Of a stretch of DNA of 64,000 nt, positions 12,615 through 24,963 are shown in pieces (position 1 is the stretch's first letter; every line of letters begins with the position of its first letter). A program made the position numbers and the translations under genes. The notes below the pieces were generated by a model that saw only the letters and a list, made by a program, of their open reading frames with translations, did no database searches and was not told the DNA's origin. The stretch spans positions 4,409,001 through 4,473,000 of the forward strand of contig CM049414.1 in assembly GCA_026929865.2 (NCBI GenBank), given 5' to 3'. The DNA comes from Hyperoplus lanceolatus (Eukaryota > Chordata > Actinopteri > Uranoscopiformes > Ammodytidae).

Positions 12615-12780
12615 AACAATCTCTCAATGATCACTTCTGCCCCACTAGAATATGTGGTGGTGTGTTTATCTGCACAGTCCTCCTTTCTTTGGCTGTATTT
12701 TACACAGTAGCATTTGTTGGAATTGTTTTGTAAACAGAAGACTTAGGTCTAAGCTCCACCCAAGCTCCTCCCTGCTACTT
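12615..12780 (+). mobile_element. Fragment of the hairpin MITE family found at 31014
   Basis: From CTCAATGATCACTTCTGC through CACTAGAATATGTGGTGGTG and CTGCACAGTCCTCC to AAGCTCCTCCCTGC it parallels 30985-31140. Only one arm is present; the downstream half diverges, so this copy is truncated. Confidence 0.65.
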
Positions 12781-13119
12781 CGCCGGGCCCCGCGCTCACA
12801 CACCGTGTAGTTAGATATACAATACAGTGTTTTAGCCACTGAGCTAACCAAAGAACCAAAGCTATCTCCAGTCAAGGAAGTGGGGAGAGAGCTGAAAGCT
12901 GCTGCTCTGTGCTCCTCTGCTGTGGGAGAGATGGATGAGCGTCTTGTCAACAGCCGTGGCAGTGACCTGAGTGGTTGCGGGTTCAACACTCTCCACATGC
13001 ACGGCTAAATTGATTGACACCTAGAAACTTCCCCACGGAGAAATACAAGGGTGTTGTTGGCCCTTTTTTCCGAACAGACTTGGTATAAATCAAATAAACT
13101 AATCAAACTTTGTTTTAAT

Positions 13120-13276
13120 GGGGGCGCCCTTAGCTCAGTTGGTAGGGCGTCCCCCCCATGGGCCTCGGCCAGCAGCGGTCCAGCCCACGGTCGTTCTCTG
13201 CATGTCACTCCCCTCTCTGCCCCATTTCAACTCTGTCTCTACACTATCAATAAAGCCTAAAAAATGCCAAAAATAT
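13120..13276 (+). mobile_element. tRNA-derived SINE with a good A box
   Basis: GGGGCGCCCTTAGCTCAGTT followed by GGTAGGGCG is a near-perfect tRNA A-box region (TAGCTCAGTTGGTAGRGC). The B box is degenerate. The 3' half (TCTCTGCATGTCACTCCCC, CTCTGTCTCTACACTATCAA, AATAAAGCCTAAAAAATGCC) matches the copies at 8854 and 42612. It is not a functional tRNA: no anticodon or acceptor arm folds around the A box. An AT dinucleotide run follows at 13274-13290. Confidence 0.8.
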
Positions 13277-13756
13277 ATATATATATATAAAAAATCATAT
13301 CATTTCTTGAAAATAATTATATATTATATATATAATAGAGCATTTTAGGAGTGGGTCGCTAAGCCGCCATGTTGCCTTGCCAGGTTCTACAGTCCCACAG
13401 AATTAATAATATTGTGGGTGTCCTGGCAGTAGTTGATGATGCCATCCTAAGTAACTAGTGACTTGTCTTTAAAGGCCACTGTACCTTCTGTAAACTCTCA
13501 AAAAGGGAGGGGTTAGTAAGGGAGCGTTCACGTCTAGAATTTTGACCACTGTATGACGCCAAATACAGCTTTATTACACACTGCACCTTAAAATGTCAGG
13601 AAATCTTAATTTTCCCATTTGAGCCTAATAAGGCTCTGCTTTGGAAGCAGTGCATTTTTGGCACTTTTCTTGACTTAAATGATTAACTTACTTTATGGAT
13701 TCATTGTCTTGTCAATTTTTACCAGAGCAGGATATTATGACTAGCCAGGTTGCAGA
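13277..13756. other. Repeat-like non-coding stretch
   Basis: AT-rich dinucleotide runs at 13274-13340, then GTGGGTCGCTAAGCCGCCAT and TTTTGACCACTGTATGACGC, which look like pieces of an old dispersed fish repeat. Termini were not defined. Confidence 0.35.
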
Positions 13757-13758
13757 AT

Positions 13759-13759
<1 letters not shown>

Positions 13760-13806
<47 letters not shown>
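13760..13806 (+). repeat. (AAT)n microsatellite
   Basis: About 15 uninterrupted AAT units immediately before a dispersed repeat. Confidence 0.95.
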
Positions 13807-14120
13807 TGATAGGATTTATATAGCGCTTTTTTGGAGGTCACTCAAAGACGCTTTACATCACATAGAATATACAATAGGCCTACATAAGAAAAACAAAAAA
13901 CAACGGAAAAACAAGATACAGATTCAAAAAGAGGTTTGGAATGGTCAGGTGTGATGTGGGTGGGTCAGGGGTCATATGCTTTCTTGAAGAGGTGAGTTTT
14001 GAGTTGGCTTTTAAATGAGTTGATTGAGTCTGCATTTCGGATGTTTGGGGGGAGGGAGTTCCAGAGGGTTGGGGCAGCAATGGCAAAAACTCTAAAAACG
14101 AAAGGACTCAGATCCCGATC
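13807..14120 (-). repeat. Dispersed repeat with LINE-type 3' end
   Basis: Begins GATAGGATTTATATAGCGCT after the AAT tract, and continues through a region containing GGAGGGAGTTCCAGAGGGTT. Read on the minus strand it ends AGCGCTATATAAATCC plus a trinucleotide tail, as LINE-related 3' ends in fish often do. A cousin lies at 36543-36860. Confidence 0.5.
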
Positions 14121-17100
14121 AGAGTTGGTTTAGCCATGTTAAATCTTGAGATGCAGCCGTGTCACTACAGCTGATAAAATATCGTAAATCCTTAAACGAA
14201 GCAGTTTACCTTAGCTGCTCAAGGGCATACATGAGGCTTTCCAGGGTGATTCAAGTAGCTCCACTTGCAGCATGTGAAAGCACTGTCTCCACTTCATCAC
14301 ATGTCCTTAAGAAACCCCAGTATGCAGTAGTATCCAACGTCACACAAAGAGATGTGGTTGCTGTGACCATGAGAGGGCTATAAACTCTTCTTCTGGAATG
14401 GATGTGGATTGGTTTGTTGGGTTGTTATGCAGCGGGTATCCGTAAAGCCATTTCTCATGAAACTAAATATATGATAAAGACAAAGTAAAGGAGCGTAGTT
14501 TATCAAAATGATAGAACGCTTTAGGATAAACCAAAACGTAGTGTAGGAAATATCATATAACATTTCATTGATTATATGTGTTTTTGGTTTGAAGTGTGGA
14601 GGTGGGGTTACATAGTTACATATGAACAAACAAGTAAAATAAAAATCCTTAATAAAAATCTGTACTGTGTGCTTCGAGTCCTGAATATATGTGACTCCCA
14701 GCATGCTCTTGGTTTCCTGTTGGTAAGCTATTGTTTATGGAGATTGCACCTTGAGATGGGAGGATCATTCATTACTGAAGTGCTATAATCACCCCTATGA
14801 TTAAAAGGAACTTGGCCCAGACTTGCTCGGTTTTTATCATTTTGCGTTAGTGCTTTCTTTGTTGTTCTTATGAGTCAACAGGATTCAGCCAAGGTGGATC
14901 TACTTAAATATGTTTTAAAGTGAGGGGCAATTTAACGGCTGCATTTAACTTTAGTTAAAAATGTGCCGGGATATCTTTAAATCAGCAATTTTGTTCTATG
15001 TATTTTAGATACCGCTGCACCAATTAAGGGCACCTATTAAGGAGCAGAAGTGAATCTACAATGTTATGTGAGCTTGATACCTCAAGTATGAAGATCAGAC
15101 CTTGATGGATGAATCCTCGGTTGTGCTAAGATAGCTCTGGTTAAATATAGCTGTGGTTTGACATAATGACAGATTGTAGTGTCCCTCACGTTTGCTCTGA
15201 GTGGAGAGTGTCTGTGATACTGGCGTCACTCCCCCCACTGAGATCTGCACCCTGGTGTCCAAAAACCACTGTCCCTTTTTTTCAGCTGGAATTGTTCTCT
15301 GTCGCCTTTTCTCACTCTTTCTTTCAGCAGCATTTCTTCACATGGTAGGACATCTTTGGGTTTAGAGATGATTTAGACCAAAACCTGAAAATTGTGAACT
15401 AATCAAAGTTAACAGTCATGGATGATACTAGGATATTCCCTGCACACTTTAGATAATTAGTGTTATTACTATTTAAGTAGGGGTGCACCTATTGCAATTT
15501 TCTTGGCCGATTTGAAGATTTTGTAAACCCCCCCCCCCCTGCTTTTATTGTGAAGCTGTAGGCAATGCTCAGTTTGCACTCTACAGTTTTTTCATGTTTT
15601 TCGTTGACTTAAAGGTTAAGTGAAAATTAAATGTAAATGTAGAAAGACATGTCCTGGGGATTACTGGTCGGTTCAGGAGTCCAGCCAGCTAATTTGTGTT
15701 ATCATTTTAAGATTCTCCCCCTTCTGTAACAGACCAAAGTCATAAATACAAGCTGTTTGCACCGTGAGGGACATGATGCAGCAATTTGCGGTCCGTGCTG
15801 CTAAAAATGAAAGTCCACAGACAAAATGGCCCAGGCGAGTGTTTTCTACGTGGTTCCAACAGGTGCTGGGAAACACAGTTTGTCTGGATGCCTTTTTTAA
15901 GAGAAAACACTTGAAATTATAGCTTCCCTTTTGACATCCTCTCCATGTGCCTTTATATAGACACAGCTTGCTGCTCATTAAGTATAACGAGAAAATGGAT
16001 AAATCTATCTTTTTTTCATCCATGTTTGGATGGCTTTAATCCTCCCTGCTCATTAACTGGGCGATAAAGAAAACGAATGAGCCTCTTAGATTCCCCCCCC
16101 TCATCACATTTGGTGTGGCTGTTTGTGAAACGCTCCTGCACTCGGCTCTAATTTGCACTGCAACTGTTGAATTGTATATCCTGTCCAGCCCCTCTGATGT
16201 GCAACAGTGATTGAGCTGCTGACGCTGGGCAGATCTCCAGCTGTGCCGGCCTGGGTGCCCAGCCTGCACGGCACGCTGCCCAGCCACAGGCCACAAGGGC
16301 CCTTTGGGCACTGCAGTCCTACATTCACAGCCAGGGCCTGTGCACAGGCACATTTTACTCCACCACACACACACTCACAATGTCAGAAAGCTGGCACTGT
16401 TGAGTGTACATATGCTCTTCATCTGCAGGACATTGATCTCATGTTGCTCTGTCACAAAATGCACCTCAGTATTAGAAGGGTCTCTCTAATCTCAGCCTTA
16501 TGCCAGACAAAGGCCTAAATAAATGCCAGGAGAGCATTTATGCAAATAAGAAATTGTGTTTTGGGGGTTACACTGAGGCCACGTCAGTGCTGGAATACAC
16601 AAAGCAAACAAACTAAAGCTGTTTACCAAGTTAAAGGACCGTTTCAACAGAGGTCATAGATTAACATCCTATTTTGGGGTCACAAGTCAGACCCAAGTCA
16701 GAATTATTTTTCTTTTATATATTGGACAATTACACAGAAATAAATTAAAGATAGAAGAGGCAGAGGTACCGGTCTCTATAAACAGTTTAACTCAATCTCC
16801 CTTTGAGGGTCTAGACAGAATGAACTGTTGAGCAATGTTAAGTTCCTGGGTTTGACTTTTAGTCATTTCCGTTTTTACAACTTGTCAATGGGATACTGAA
16901 TGAGGTATTCTTTCTTCAGGAAGGGAAATATGAAGGTCACCTTTACCTGTTGATCTTTCCATAGACACACTAAGAAGCAATTGCAACACCGAACATCACA
17001 GCCCTGTAAAGTGGAGGGCATGATATATTTTAATGTGTAACCTTTATCCTTCTTCTGTTCCTTGGTTGGGTATTCTGGAAGTTCTTTGTTTGGTCCAACT

Positions 17101-18660
17101 GTGATGCATTACAACATGTGTAGTAGACCCATTCTACGAGTTCAGCTGTATAGTACAGTGGTAAATGTCAGATTTTAGTGAAAAACAGGGCATGCTATTT
17201 GATAACACAAAGGAGGGTGGCGAGGTCAGTCGTTGTTTATCCTCTCACACACAGCGGTCCGACATGGGAATTTTTTGGCAGGGCAGATCACTTTGCTTCC
17301 CTTAGCTGACCTCCCTGGCTGTGGGTAATGAGGCAGGACAGGCACTCTACTGCAGGGTCCCAAGGGAGGAACAGTCCCACAAACTGAGGGCCAAATGTTG
17401 ATGTGCCGACCTGGTTTTTCTGTTTATCTGAAGAAGTAATGGTCTGTGGATACAATTGCAACTTCTGAAGATTTGTTTTGCAGAAAATCCAAACCAGATG
17501 TTTACATCGGAGACATTTACATAGGTGTGGATTTTTTTCTCTCCTGATTGGGATCTTAGATTTAGCATGTTTGTGTTTGTCGTCATCTTCTGGTCAGAAC
17601 CCTCTTCTGCCCTCTTAGAAACATAAAGAGCTTTTTCCTTTCCTAAGCGAGTCACATGTTCCACCACAGGAGGGCAGCATGGCCAAACCTTTCTAACTTG
17701 CAATGCAGCATTTTCTTGAGCTGATCAAAGCCATCCGTCACATTGTGGGGTCCCACTCAAGAACAGAGTAGTTCTAGGAATTTCAAAGCCGATTCAAGAC
17801 CATCACAGTCATTTCTGATGTGAAAGGATTTGAGGACATTGTCCTCAGCTCCAGTAAGTAGGAAGAAGACACAATAAGCCTCAATTCAGCTTCCTGTGGC
17901 TGTTTTTTCATAGTTAACAGTTTTGTTGTTGTAGAATCAGGTAGCCACCACAAACACTGAAACCCATGTGGCAGATGTGCCATAGGATAGAATCTCACAA
18001 ATGGACTGTAAATACAGACTCCCAAACATCTCCAACTTTATAGAATTATATTTGAAAAATATCCATTTATCCCTGCGTTGAGCCATTCTCCACCTGACTG
18101 TCGTGGTGATGATTGTGGTAAATGAAATAGATTTAATAATTGTCATGTGAATGATGACTAATTCCAGATTTAATGTTATGCATACATGCCACGGAAACAT
18201 AATGACAAATCCTCCCTATTTCCATGATGTAGGAACCTTGGTCAGATGGAAACTCTGTCAGAAAGCCCTAATAACTCTGACACAGAATTACAACTAGGGA
18301 GCTAAATTTGCACACTCTTCCATAGGGCCTGAACTATATAGCATAAACACCATGCTGGTTCACGTTCTGCAGGCTCTAATGTTTTGCCTTATTTGCAATG
18401 TGGCCTAAGGATGGCAACATTGTTCTTTACCTTGTCACACAGTAAAATATCTCCACAACTAGTTAGTGGGGTCTGTTCTATTGCTGTAGAACTTTTCTTG
18501 CGTCTAAAATGAACATTGCAGATTTCTTGGGACTTTAGCACAGCTTTAGAGCTCTAGTCTCTGTCGGCCACAAAAAATGCAACATATAATTCAAATGGAT
18601 AAGAAAGTATCGGAACTGTTTTGTGAGTTCAACAAAAAAACTGAATAAAGACGCTTTGAG
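14121..18660. other. Non-coding stretch, nothing firmly recognised
   Basis: No exon was recognised. A fragment GTAGGGGTGCACCTATTGCA near 15478 with a C run at 15528-15539 resembles a dispersed repeat seen again near 19863. The GC-richer patch at 16200-16340 has open frames on both strands but no domain or splice support; it could be conserved non-coding sequence. Confidence 0.4.
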
Positions 18661-18718
18661 CCACACTCAATAAAGTGTCTATCTCTCTCTCTCTATCCCT
18701 CTCTTTATCTATCTTTCT

Positions 18719-18822
<104 letters not shown>

Positions 18823-18990
18823 CTGTGTAAACCTGAGTATCTGACTGCTATGTCGCTCTGAGGGCCCAGGGATATTCCTGAGAGGCATGGGCTCCTTGCC
18901 AATGTAAACACCTGAGCTCATGAAGCACATTGAGCCTACGCATGACATATGCAATGTGCTTTATAAATAAACTTGATTGATTGATTGATG
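18823..18990 (+). mobile_element. LINE/SINE 3' tail with TTGA repeats
   Basis: AATGTGCTTTATAAATAAAC is followed by (TTGA)n at 18975-18990. This is the usual L2-like 3' terminus (RTGCTWTATAAATAAA plus short tandem units). Only the tail of the element is visible. Confidence 0.6.
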
Positions 18991-19642
18991 AATACACGCC
19001 ACTCTTTCACACCCCACACCCTATTTATTATAACAGCAAATCTCACATATTGGTTACCTTCTTCATATCAAGAGCACATACCACATGTGGGTTATCTATT
19101 TTTTCTTTTTTGATATGGCATATGTGTCAATGTTAAAAAACATTGTTCCATGCTTTCACATGATTAGGTCATGCCGTTTCAGTAAGTAAGTAAAAGTAAA
19201 GTAGAGAAAAAAGGTTAGTGGTTTTCTATAGGACTTATCAGGGTTAGGAAAACGGCTTAGTTCCTGTCAATACAACCACTCAAGACATCAACATTAAACC
19301 TGTAACATACAGGAAGGGATATGTGTTTTTTGATTTGTGTCTTCTAGAAAAAGAAAACAATGCTCATTGCTGATGCTGTTAAGTTCTATTTGGTCATTTT
19401 AATAAGCTAATGCATTATTGGTTTATTTCATCTGTAGGCTCATCTTTGGATAATTACTCTAGCTCGCAAGCCAGGCACTAATATGCTAGCGCCAGTAAGT
19501 CAAAATAGCACAATGCCCACTAACATTTATTCATTCAGCTTTAGGTTCTAAAGCAAACAGTAACTTTTTACTGGAAGTACTGTAGTTAAGCTAAAGCAAC
19601 ATTACATTTTATTAAAAGCAATTAACATGCCATATACCACCA

Positions 19643-20628
19643 CAGGGCTGTACGCTTATTTTTTTAGGTGGTAGCACTGGTGCTAGCAAGCAAAAAAATT
19701 CAGTAGCACAAAAATAAATTTGGTAGCACACAAAGTAGGCTATGATTGAAAACTTGCATAACCTTAACCCTTGCATTTTGCTCTAATTACCTTTGAGCAT
19801 GTCATCCTGGTCTCATTTGAGATTATATCCTAGTGTGTGCAGTAATAATTGTAGAAAAATTAATAGGGGTGCACTGATTGCAATTTAGAAAAAAGAATCT
19901 AACCTGCCAATTGCAATTTTTTGCTGATTCAGAATTATTATTATAATGTCCTTCTGTTAATTAAAACAAACTTTAAAACATTAAACATAGCCTATTAAAT
20001 AAATAAGTATACATATTGGTACAATTTAGGATAAATTAAATAGGTTGTGAATGTGTTGGGAGTAGCTTTTCAGTGGCTTATTTAAAACTTTGTAAATAGA
20101 CTAGGCTACTGTTGACTGCTCTCTGCAGCTGAATGAGTTGCCTTTCAAGCTAGAAAAAAGCGCTAACTTCCTGTTCTTACCGGCTTCAAAATAAAAGTCA
20201 ACTCACGTTTGGCTAGTAACAGGCTTTTAATGTGAAGGTGCACAGGAAATGTTCTGTTTGTACACGCGCTAACTTAACTGCGGTAATGTGCCGTCTCCTT
20301 CCGGTAATTGCCGTTGAAGCCGTGAAGTTTTCATACCTAGAATCGCTGCACGAGCACAGATCCCGAGCACACATCCCGAGCACACATCTTTCACCAGCCA
20401 AAGTGGAGGGTGGACACTATAACTTAGCCTACTTGCCTAAGACTCATTTACCCGCAGTGTTAATGTAGAGCCCTCTAAGCAGTGTTGTGCATCTCTCCTC
20501 TGTGTTTCAAAGACAGCTTCTCCTCATTATCAACCTGTCGCATGAGTGCGAAAGGATTCGTATTCATCATCGCACGTGATCAATTTCAGTAGCAAATGCG
20601 ATCAAAACTGTCGCACTGTACAGCCCTG
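19643..20628. mobile_element. Probable hAT-type element, ~1 kb
   Basis: Inverted termini CAGGGCTGTAC (19643-19653) and GTACAGCCCTG (20618-20628) are exact over 11 bases. Candidate 8-base flanks (TACCACCA and CACCACAT) agree at only 5 positions, so the target duplication is weak. The interior carries repeated GTAGCAC words on the left and CGCAC/GTGCG words on the right, plus a fragment GGGGTGCACTGATTGCAATT at 19866. No transposase is readable; a 78-codon open frame at 20232 has no known domain. Confidence 0.6.
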
Positions 20629-21142
20629 CACCACATACTCTAGCTTAAGTGTGTTCAGCTACTGTTTCTATCAAGTGCCAAATGGCAATTACTTTTAAGT
20701 AATTTATTTAAGAAATAGACGTATTATCATTTGGTCTTTTTATTACACCACAAAACAGATTGCAGAGACTTGCGTAGTCTATGACAACTTGGTGGTAGTT
20801 TCTGTAGATATTACTGAAAAATAAATGGTCCATTCATTTCATTACATTACAATATGACAAAATCTAGTTTTAGTTTTCTGTTCTGTGCCTTAAAGTTAAA
20901 ATGCCCCAAACTTTGTCCCCGTCCATTAAGAGACCAGTTTTGATTGTGTTTTTAGTGTTTATTTTATTTTATTTCAAATTTTCATTTCAGTCCTTGCTTG
21001 TGATGATACTCTCTTTTCATCCCCCTGTACTTTTGTTAAGCTTGGGTGTCTTTAAAGGTGCTTTATAAAATTAAACTATCATTATTATTAGTATTATTAA
21101 AAGTCAGTAGTCTAACTACAGTATGTTTGTGTTCCTGTACAG

Positions 21143-21317
21143 AGGATGCAGGGACTTACTTCCCCAGTGTGAAGAGGGACCCAGGCCGATACCTGCAGCC
21201 CTGCTCCGACTCTGTCAAGGCCTGGCTACGCAGCATGAAGAATGCTGGGAAGGTCCTACTCCTCATCACCACCTCCCACGGTGACTACTGTAGGCTGATC
21301 TGTGAACACATCCTGGG
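21143..21317 (+). CDS. nt5dc1: nt5dc1 coding exon a (HAD motif II region)
   Basis: This is the first of six exons that together give the C-terminal ~278 residues of 5'-nucleotidase domain-containing protein 1, a HAD-superfamily (5_nucleotid family) protein of about 455 residues in mammals. It is presumed to be a nucleotide phosphohydrolase; its exact substrate is not established. The exon reads TYFPSVKRDPGRYL, a KAWLRSMKNAGK segment and LLLITTSHGDYC. The last is HAD motif II, the Ser/Thr that binds the phosphate. The acceptor is TGTACAG with phase 2 bases, the donor GG|GTAAGA splits a Gly codon. An alternative acceptor two bases downstream is possible. Exons for the catalytic DLDHT motif I should lie upstream and were not found in this window. 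Confidence 0.93.
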
Positions 21318-21404
21318 GTAAGAATGCCCACACAGGGACCAAAGACTTGGCCCCCTCCTTAAAAAGTCCAGTACCCTGTCTGCATTACTTTGATGACATT
21401 TTAT

Positions 21405-22760
21405 TTAAGTAAAAGTTAAATGTCCAGTCTTAAAATCTACTCAAGTAAAAGTAAACAGTAGCTCATATAAAATGTAGTCAGAGTAAACGTTATTTAGTTA
21501 CTTTTTTAATAGAAGGATGGGGGGTGTATTTGTACAATTTAGGCTAAATTATATTGGTTGTTGTAAATGTTTTGGTATAGTTCCTCAACGCCTTATTTCA
21601 GACTGTGTGTGTACTCACACTATATGCCTGTGTGGAGGGGAGTTGACTGCCATGGCGCTACTGCAGCCTAAGGCTCTTCGTAGCGAACGTAAGCTACATT
21701 TTCAAATGAATGACTGCCGGCTGCTACTAACGGGCTAACGTTCATGAAACTTTTAGTGTAACGAAAATTGCAAATAGCAAGCACTCTGTTCTACTCTTTC
21801 ATTGTGAGGCCAACACTGAAGACATGCTGCAAGCCAGCGGAGCTGGGAAGAGCTGGGAAGTCCCTGTGTCTGCTTCAAAATAGTCAACTCACGTTTCGCC
21901 AGTTAAATGCTTTTAACCCATTGATGACGGCTGCTGCGCGATGCCACATTGGCTCTCCTGCCTGATGCTGCATCGCGCAGCATTATTACTTTATCTAATT
22001 TTCATGGCATTCCCAGCATAGAATGCACTGTCATTGGTTCAAATACACATGAGGTGGGTTTTGTTGATTTTTTTAAGACCACGTGACCACCCAAAAGTTG
22101 TGTAGTTTGCCGAAAATCACGTCAATCAAAAAAATACAAAATAAAAAAATAAAACAAAATAATAAAAAAAATATGCCAGCTATGTCGGCGACAGAACAGT
22201 TAGTGGCGTTTGGTGCGCAGAATCAAGGTCTACTATAGACTACTGACGAAAATCACACATTGCATCTATTTATTAACAATATTTAATAATTTTCTAATTC
22301 ATCTAATTTTGACGATTTTTAGAAATATTTGTTGGTTTGTAAGCGCTAAGGGAGCATGTTTAAATAAAACCTGTGAACCTAACTTTTCAATGTATTTTAT
22401 TTCATGTTTCTATGTGCTACACAGGCTTAGATATTAAGGTTTTGGTAGACTTGACAATTCGTACTATTTTTTTCAGAAAACCCTCAGGCATTAAGGACAT
22501 GCATCCTAGATTGCCATAGTCATCAATGGGTTAATGTATCTGTAGGAAATGTAGAATTAGCAGTAACTTAACAATTGTTTTTTATGCACACCGATTTTTC
22601 CTTTATTTCCTTTTTTTTACCCAGTAACGGATATGTTTTAAAATGAACGTTGTACTGTACAAACAAAACATCCTCTTAAGTAAAAGTAAAATTACAGATT
22701 TTATAAAGTACTACACAAAAAAAACTACTAAATTACTGTTATGTGAGTAAATGTAACGTT
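21405..22760. repeat. Older dispersed repeat hosting the piggyBac-type MITE
   Basis: Left part around 21405-21500 has AAGTAAAAGTTAAATGTCCA and ACTCAAGTAAAAGTAAACAG. The right part around 22660-22760 has TTAAGTAAAAGTAAAATTAC and TGTGAGTAAATGTAACG. These AAGTAAAAGT-rich ends resemble a very common fish repeat. The limits are approximate. Confidence 0.45.
21917..22530. mobile_element. piggyBac-type MITE with TTAA flanks
   Basis: CCCATTGATGAC at the left end and GTCATCAATGGG at the right end are exact 12-base inverted repeats starting with CCC. TTAA stands directly outside both (21913-21916 and 22531-22534). This is the piggyBac hallmark. A subterminal hairpin with 13-base arms, TGCTGCGCGATGC and GCATCGCGCAGCA, lies at about 21930-21982. 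No transposase is encoded in the 614 bases. Confidence 0.88.
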
Positions 22761-22769
22761 GAAATCGGC

Positions 22770-22985
22770 AGTTAGGTTCAGGGCCAATCAGAGCAGGCAT
22801 GGGCTTTTTGGAAGACGGGGCTTAAAGAGTTAGGCTCTAAAATCGAGCGTTTCAGACAGAGGCAGAAGAGAGGAGATTTAGCAACGGCACTGGGAGAAAT
22901 ATAACTTTTTTTTTACACCACACCATGAAAACAGTTTCTAGTAGAAATTACAATTTGGAACCTGAAAATGAGCATAATATGTTTT
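22770..22985. mobile_element. Fragment of a TTAA-type MITE family
   Basis: GGGCCAATCAGAGCAGGCAT near 22780 and ACCTGAAAATGAGCATAATA near the end are found in the same order, in related form, inside the element at 34705-35222 and at the ends of the 27527-28139 element (GCATAATATG-type terminus). It is a 5'-truncated copy. Confidence 0.55.
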
Positions 22986-24339
22986 AATTGTATAGTCGAA
23001 GGTGTGAGCAGCAAAGGGATTTACTGATTGTCTTAGCAAGGTTTTTGTAGTTCAACACTGGCTTTGTGTATTACTGACATCATGCTGTTAGTAGCGCACA
23101 CTGTGTGTGGTTTTTGGGTTTATTTTTGTAGCCTGCGCCCTGTTATACACATGATCAAGCAGCAAGAGAGCCCTGAAAAAGTACAGTGTCCATGTTACTG
23201 CTGTGCTGTAACAACTCTAGGACCCTGTTGTTCTTTGGAAGGGGCTGTTAGGTGATCTGCTTTTTCACTTCCCATGCTCAGAGCTCAATGTTTTCTGAAG
23301 TCCAGCAGATCTGGAGGTTGAGGTAAAGCTGTTCTAGGCCTGAATGCCAGTTTGTCTCACGGGGCCCCCCTACCCCTATCACCTACCCCACGCCCCCCTC
23401 CCTCCCTCACCATTTCCTGTTCAGCGAGTAGCCTGGTCATTCCTGTTGTTCCTCACCCCTGTCTGTGACCTCAAGCGCAGCGGCATGTGTCACCTCCCAA
23501 GGAGAGCAAGTCAGAGCCCCAGCTGTGTATGAGTGTGTGTGCTCCAAATCATGTTCAAGTCACCACTTTTACAAGGTCGGGGGGATGCAGATTTATGTTG
23601 TGATAGCACCAAGAGGAAGTTGGGCCGGTTTCATCTAGCCAGAGGTAGTTTTGTGGAGAAGTGTGCTTTGTTCACTGATTGGGTACGCCTGCTTTACGAT
23701 CCTTCCTTTTTTTCCCTACAACCTAAGTTTGTCTAACTAACTATTCTTTAGGGAAGTACTTCCGCAATTTTGGTGCCACATGAACAAATCTTCTCTCTCT
23801 CTTTCTCTTTCTCCCCTGTGTCTCATCACATCTGCACTTCACTGTTGAAGAAAACCTTTGTTGTGAAAGACGACCTCTCCCATTTCACTGCACAGTAGGC
23901 CTGGGTGATTTCACCTCAAATCAATATCTGTATTAATTTAACATTTTACCTCGATTACGATTAATGAAGGATTATTTTACTCTTATGTCCTCCTAAACTA
24001 GTTCACCGACAAGGTTTTCACTGTAAATATGCCGAACTATTAAAGCCTGGATATTTTATCAAATGAAATATCTTTCTGATTATTTTTTTTATGAAGTAAT
24101 TGAACAGATGGACTATTTATGGTTATTAACTGAATATTTTCCACTGAAATCAAAGCATTGCTTGCAATGAAAATGTCACATTTGAGTTTTTAAGGAAAAA
24201 TGTAAGTTCTCTTAAACATAAGAACATAAATATCTTGTATTTCTTGCAAATCAAGTAAACTATTTTAAATATTGCCACTTGAAAATTAGAAAATAACTTG
24301 AATGTCTTGTAAAAAGAAATATTTTAAATGTCACATATA
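22986..24339. other. Intronic stretch, mostly unassigned
   Basis: No exon recognised. From about 23896, AGGCCTGGGTGATTTCACCT followed by TTTTACCTCGATTACGATTA looks like the end of a dispersed DNA transposon. Its body would continue through the pogo insertion to about 26100, making three nested layers; this outer layer is tentative. Confidence 0.4.
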
Positions 24340-24963
24340 GGGGAGAACGGGGTAATCTGAGGCACTTTTTACATTTGCTCCCCTCTAAGCGAGCTAAAAT
24401 GATTTATCACTCAAATGTACACATTTCCCATTAATTCAGGATGTTTCCTAGAAATGGGCATTACTCAGAACACATGAGACGACCCAACTGGATTATAACA
24501 TCAGCCTGTCATACTCTAACTAGGCCTACTCTACATTCCAGCCCTGAAGGTTACAGGGAAAAATGAGAAGTTGCTCTTTCCGTGTGGTTGCCCCAGGTCG
24601 TCTTCCTGGTGTATTTCCTTGGCATGATGGCTTTTCTACAATGTGTATGACATTAAAATAAACATATGTTATGTAATATTATATTAAAATATGTTTAAGA
24701 CTAAACTTAACTTGTGCCTCATGGTGGGAGAAAGTGAGACACTGTCTCACTTTCCCCCACAGCATTTGGGTCACTTTCCCCCACCACCACAATTTGAGAA
24801 AAAACTACCTCTCTTAGCATTTGAGGCTAATCTTTAGCTAATATCATCACATGGTTTTTATATGTTGGTAGTTCATCAACACGTATGATAGAAGTTGTTC
24901 TACGTGAATACATTTGCTTTGGCACACCAGTTGATTAAGTTGACAGCAAGAAAATTTACTTTT

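Noticed and set aside
12820-12990. tRNA-like words (GTGTTTTAGCCACTGAGCTA, GCGGGTTCAACAC)
   Set aside because: Boxes are on opposite strands or wrongly spaced, and no second copy in the window supports a SINE.
13120-13200. A tRNA gene
   Set aside because: The A box is good, but the B box is degenerate and no cloverleaf closes. The 3' half is shared with other SINE copies.
16036-16518. Frames of 88-112 codons on both strands in a GC-richer patch
   Set aside because: Overlapping frames on both strands, no domain, no phase-consistent splice sites, no match to NT5DC1.
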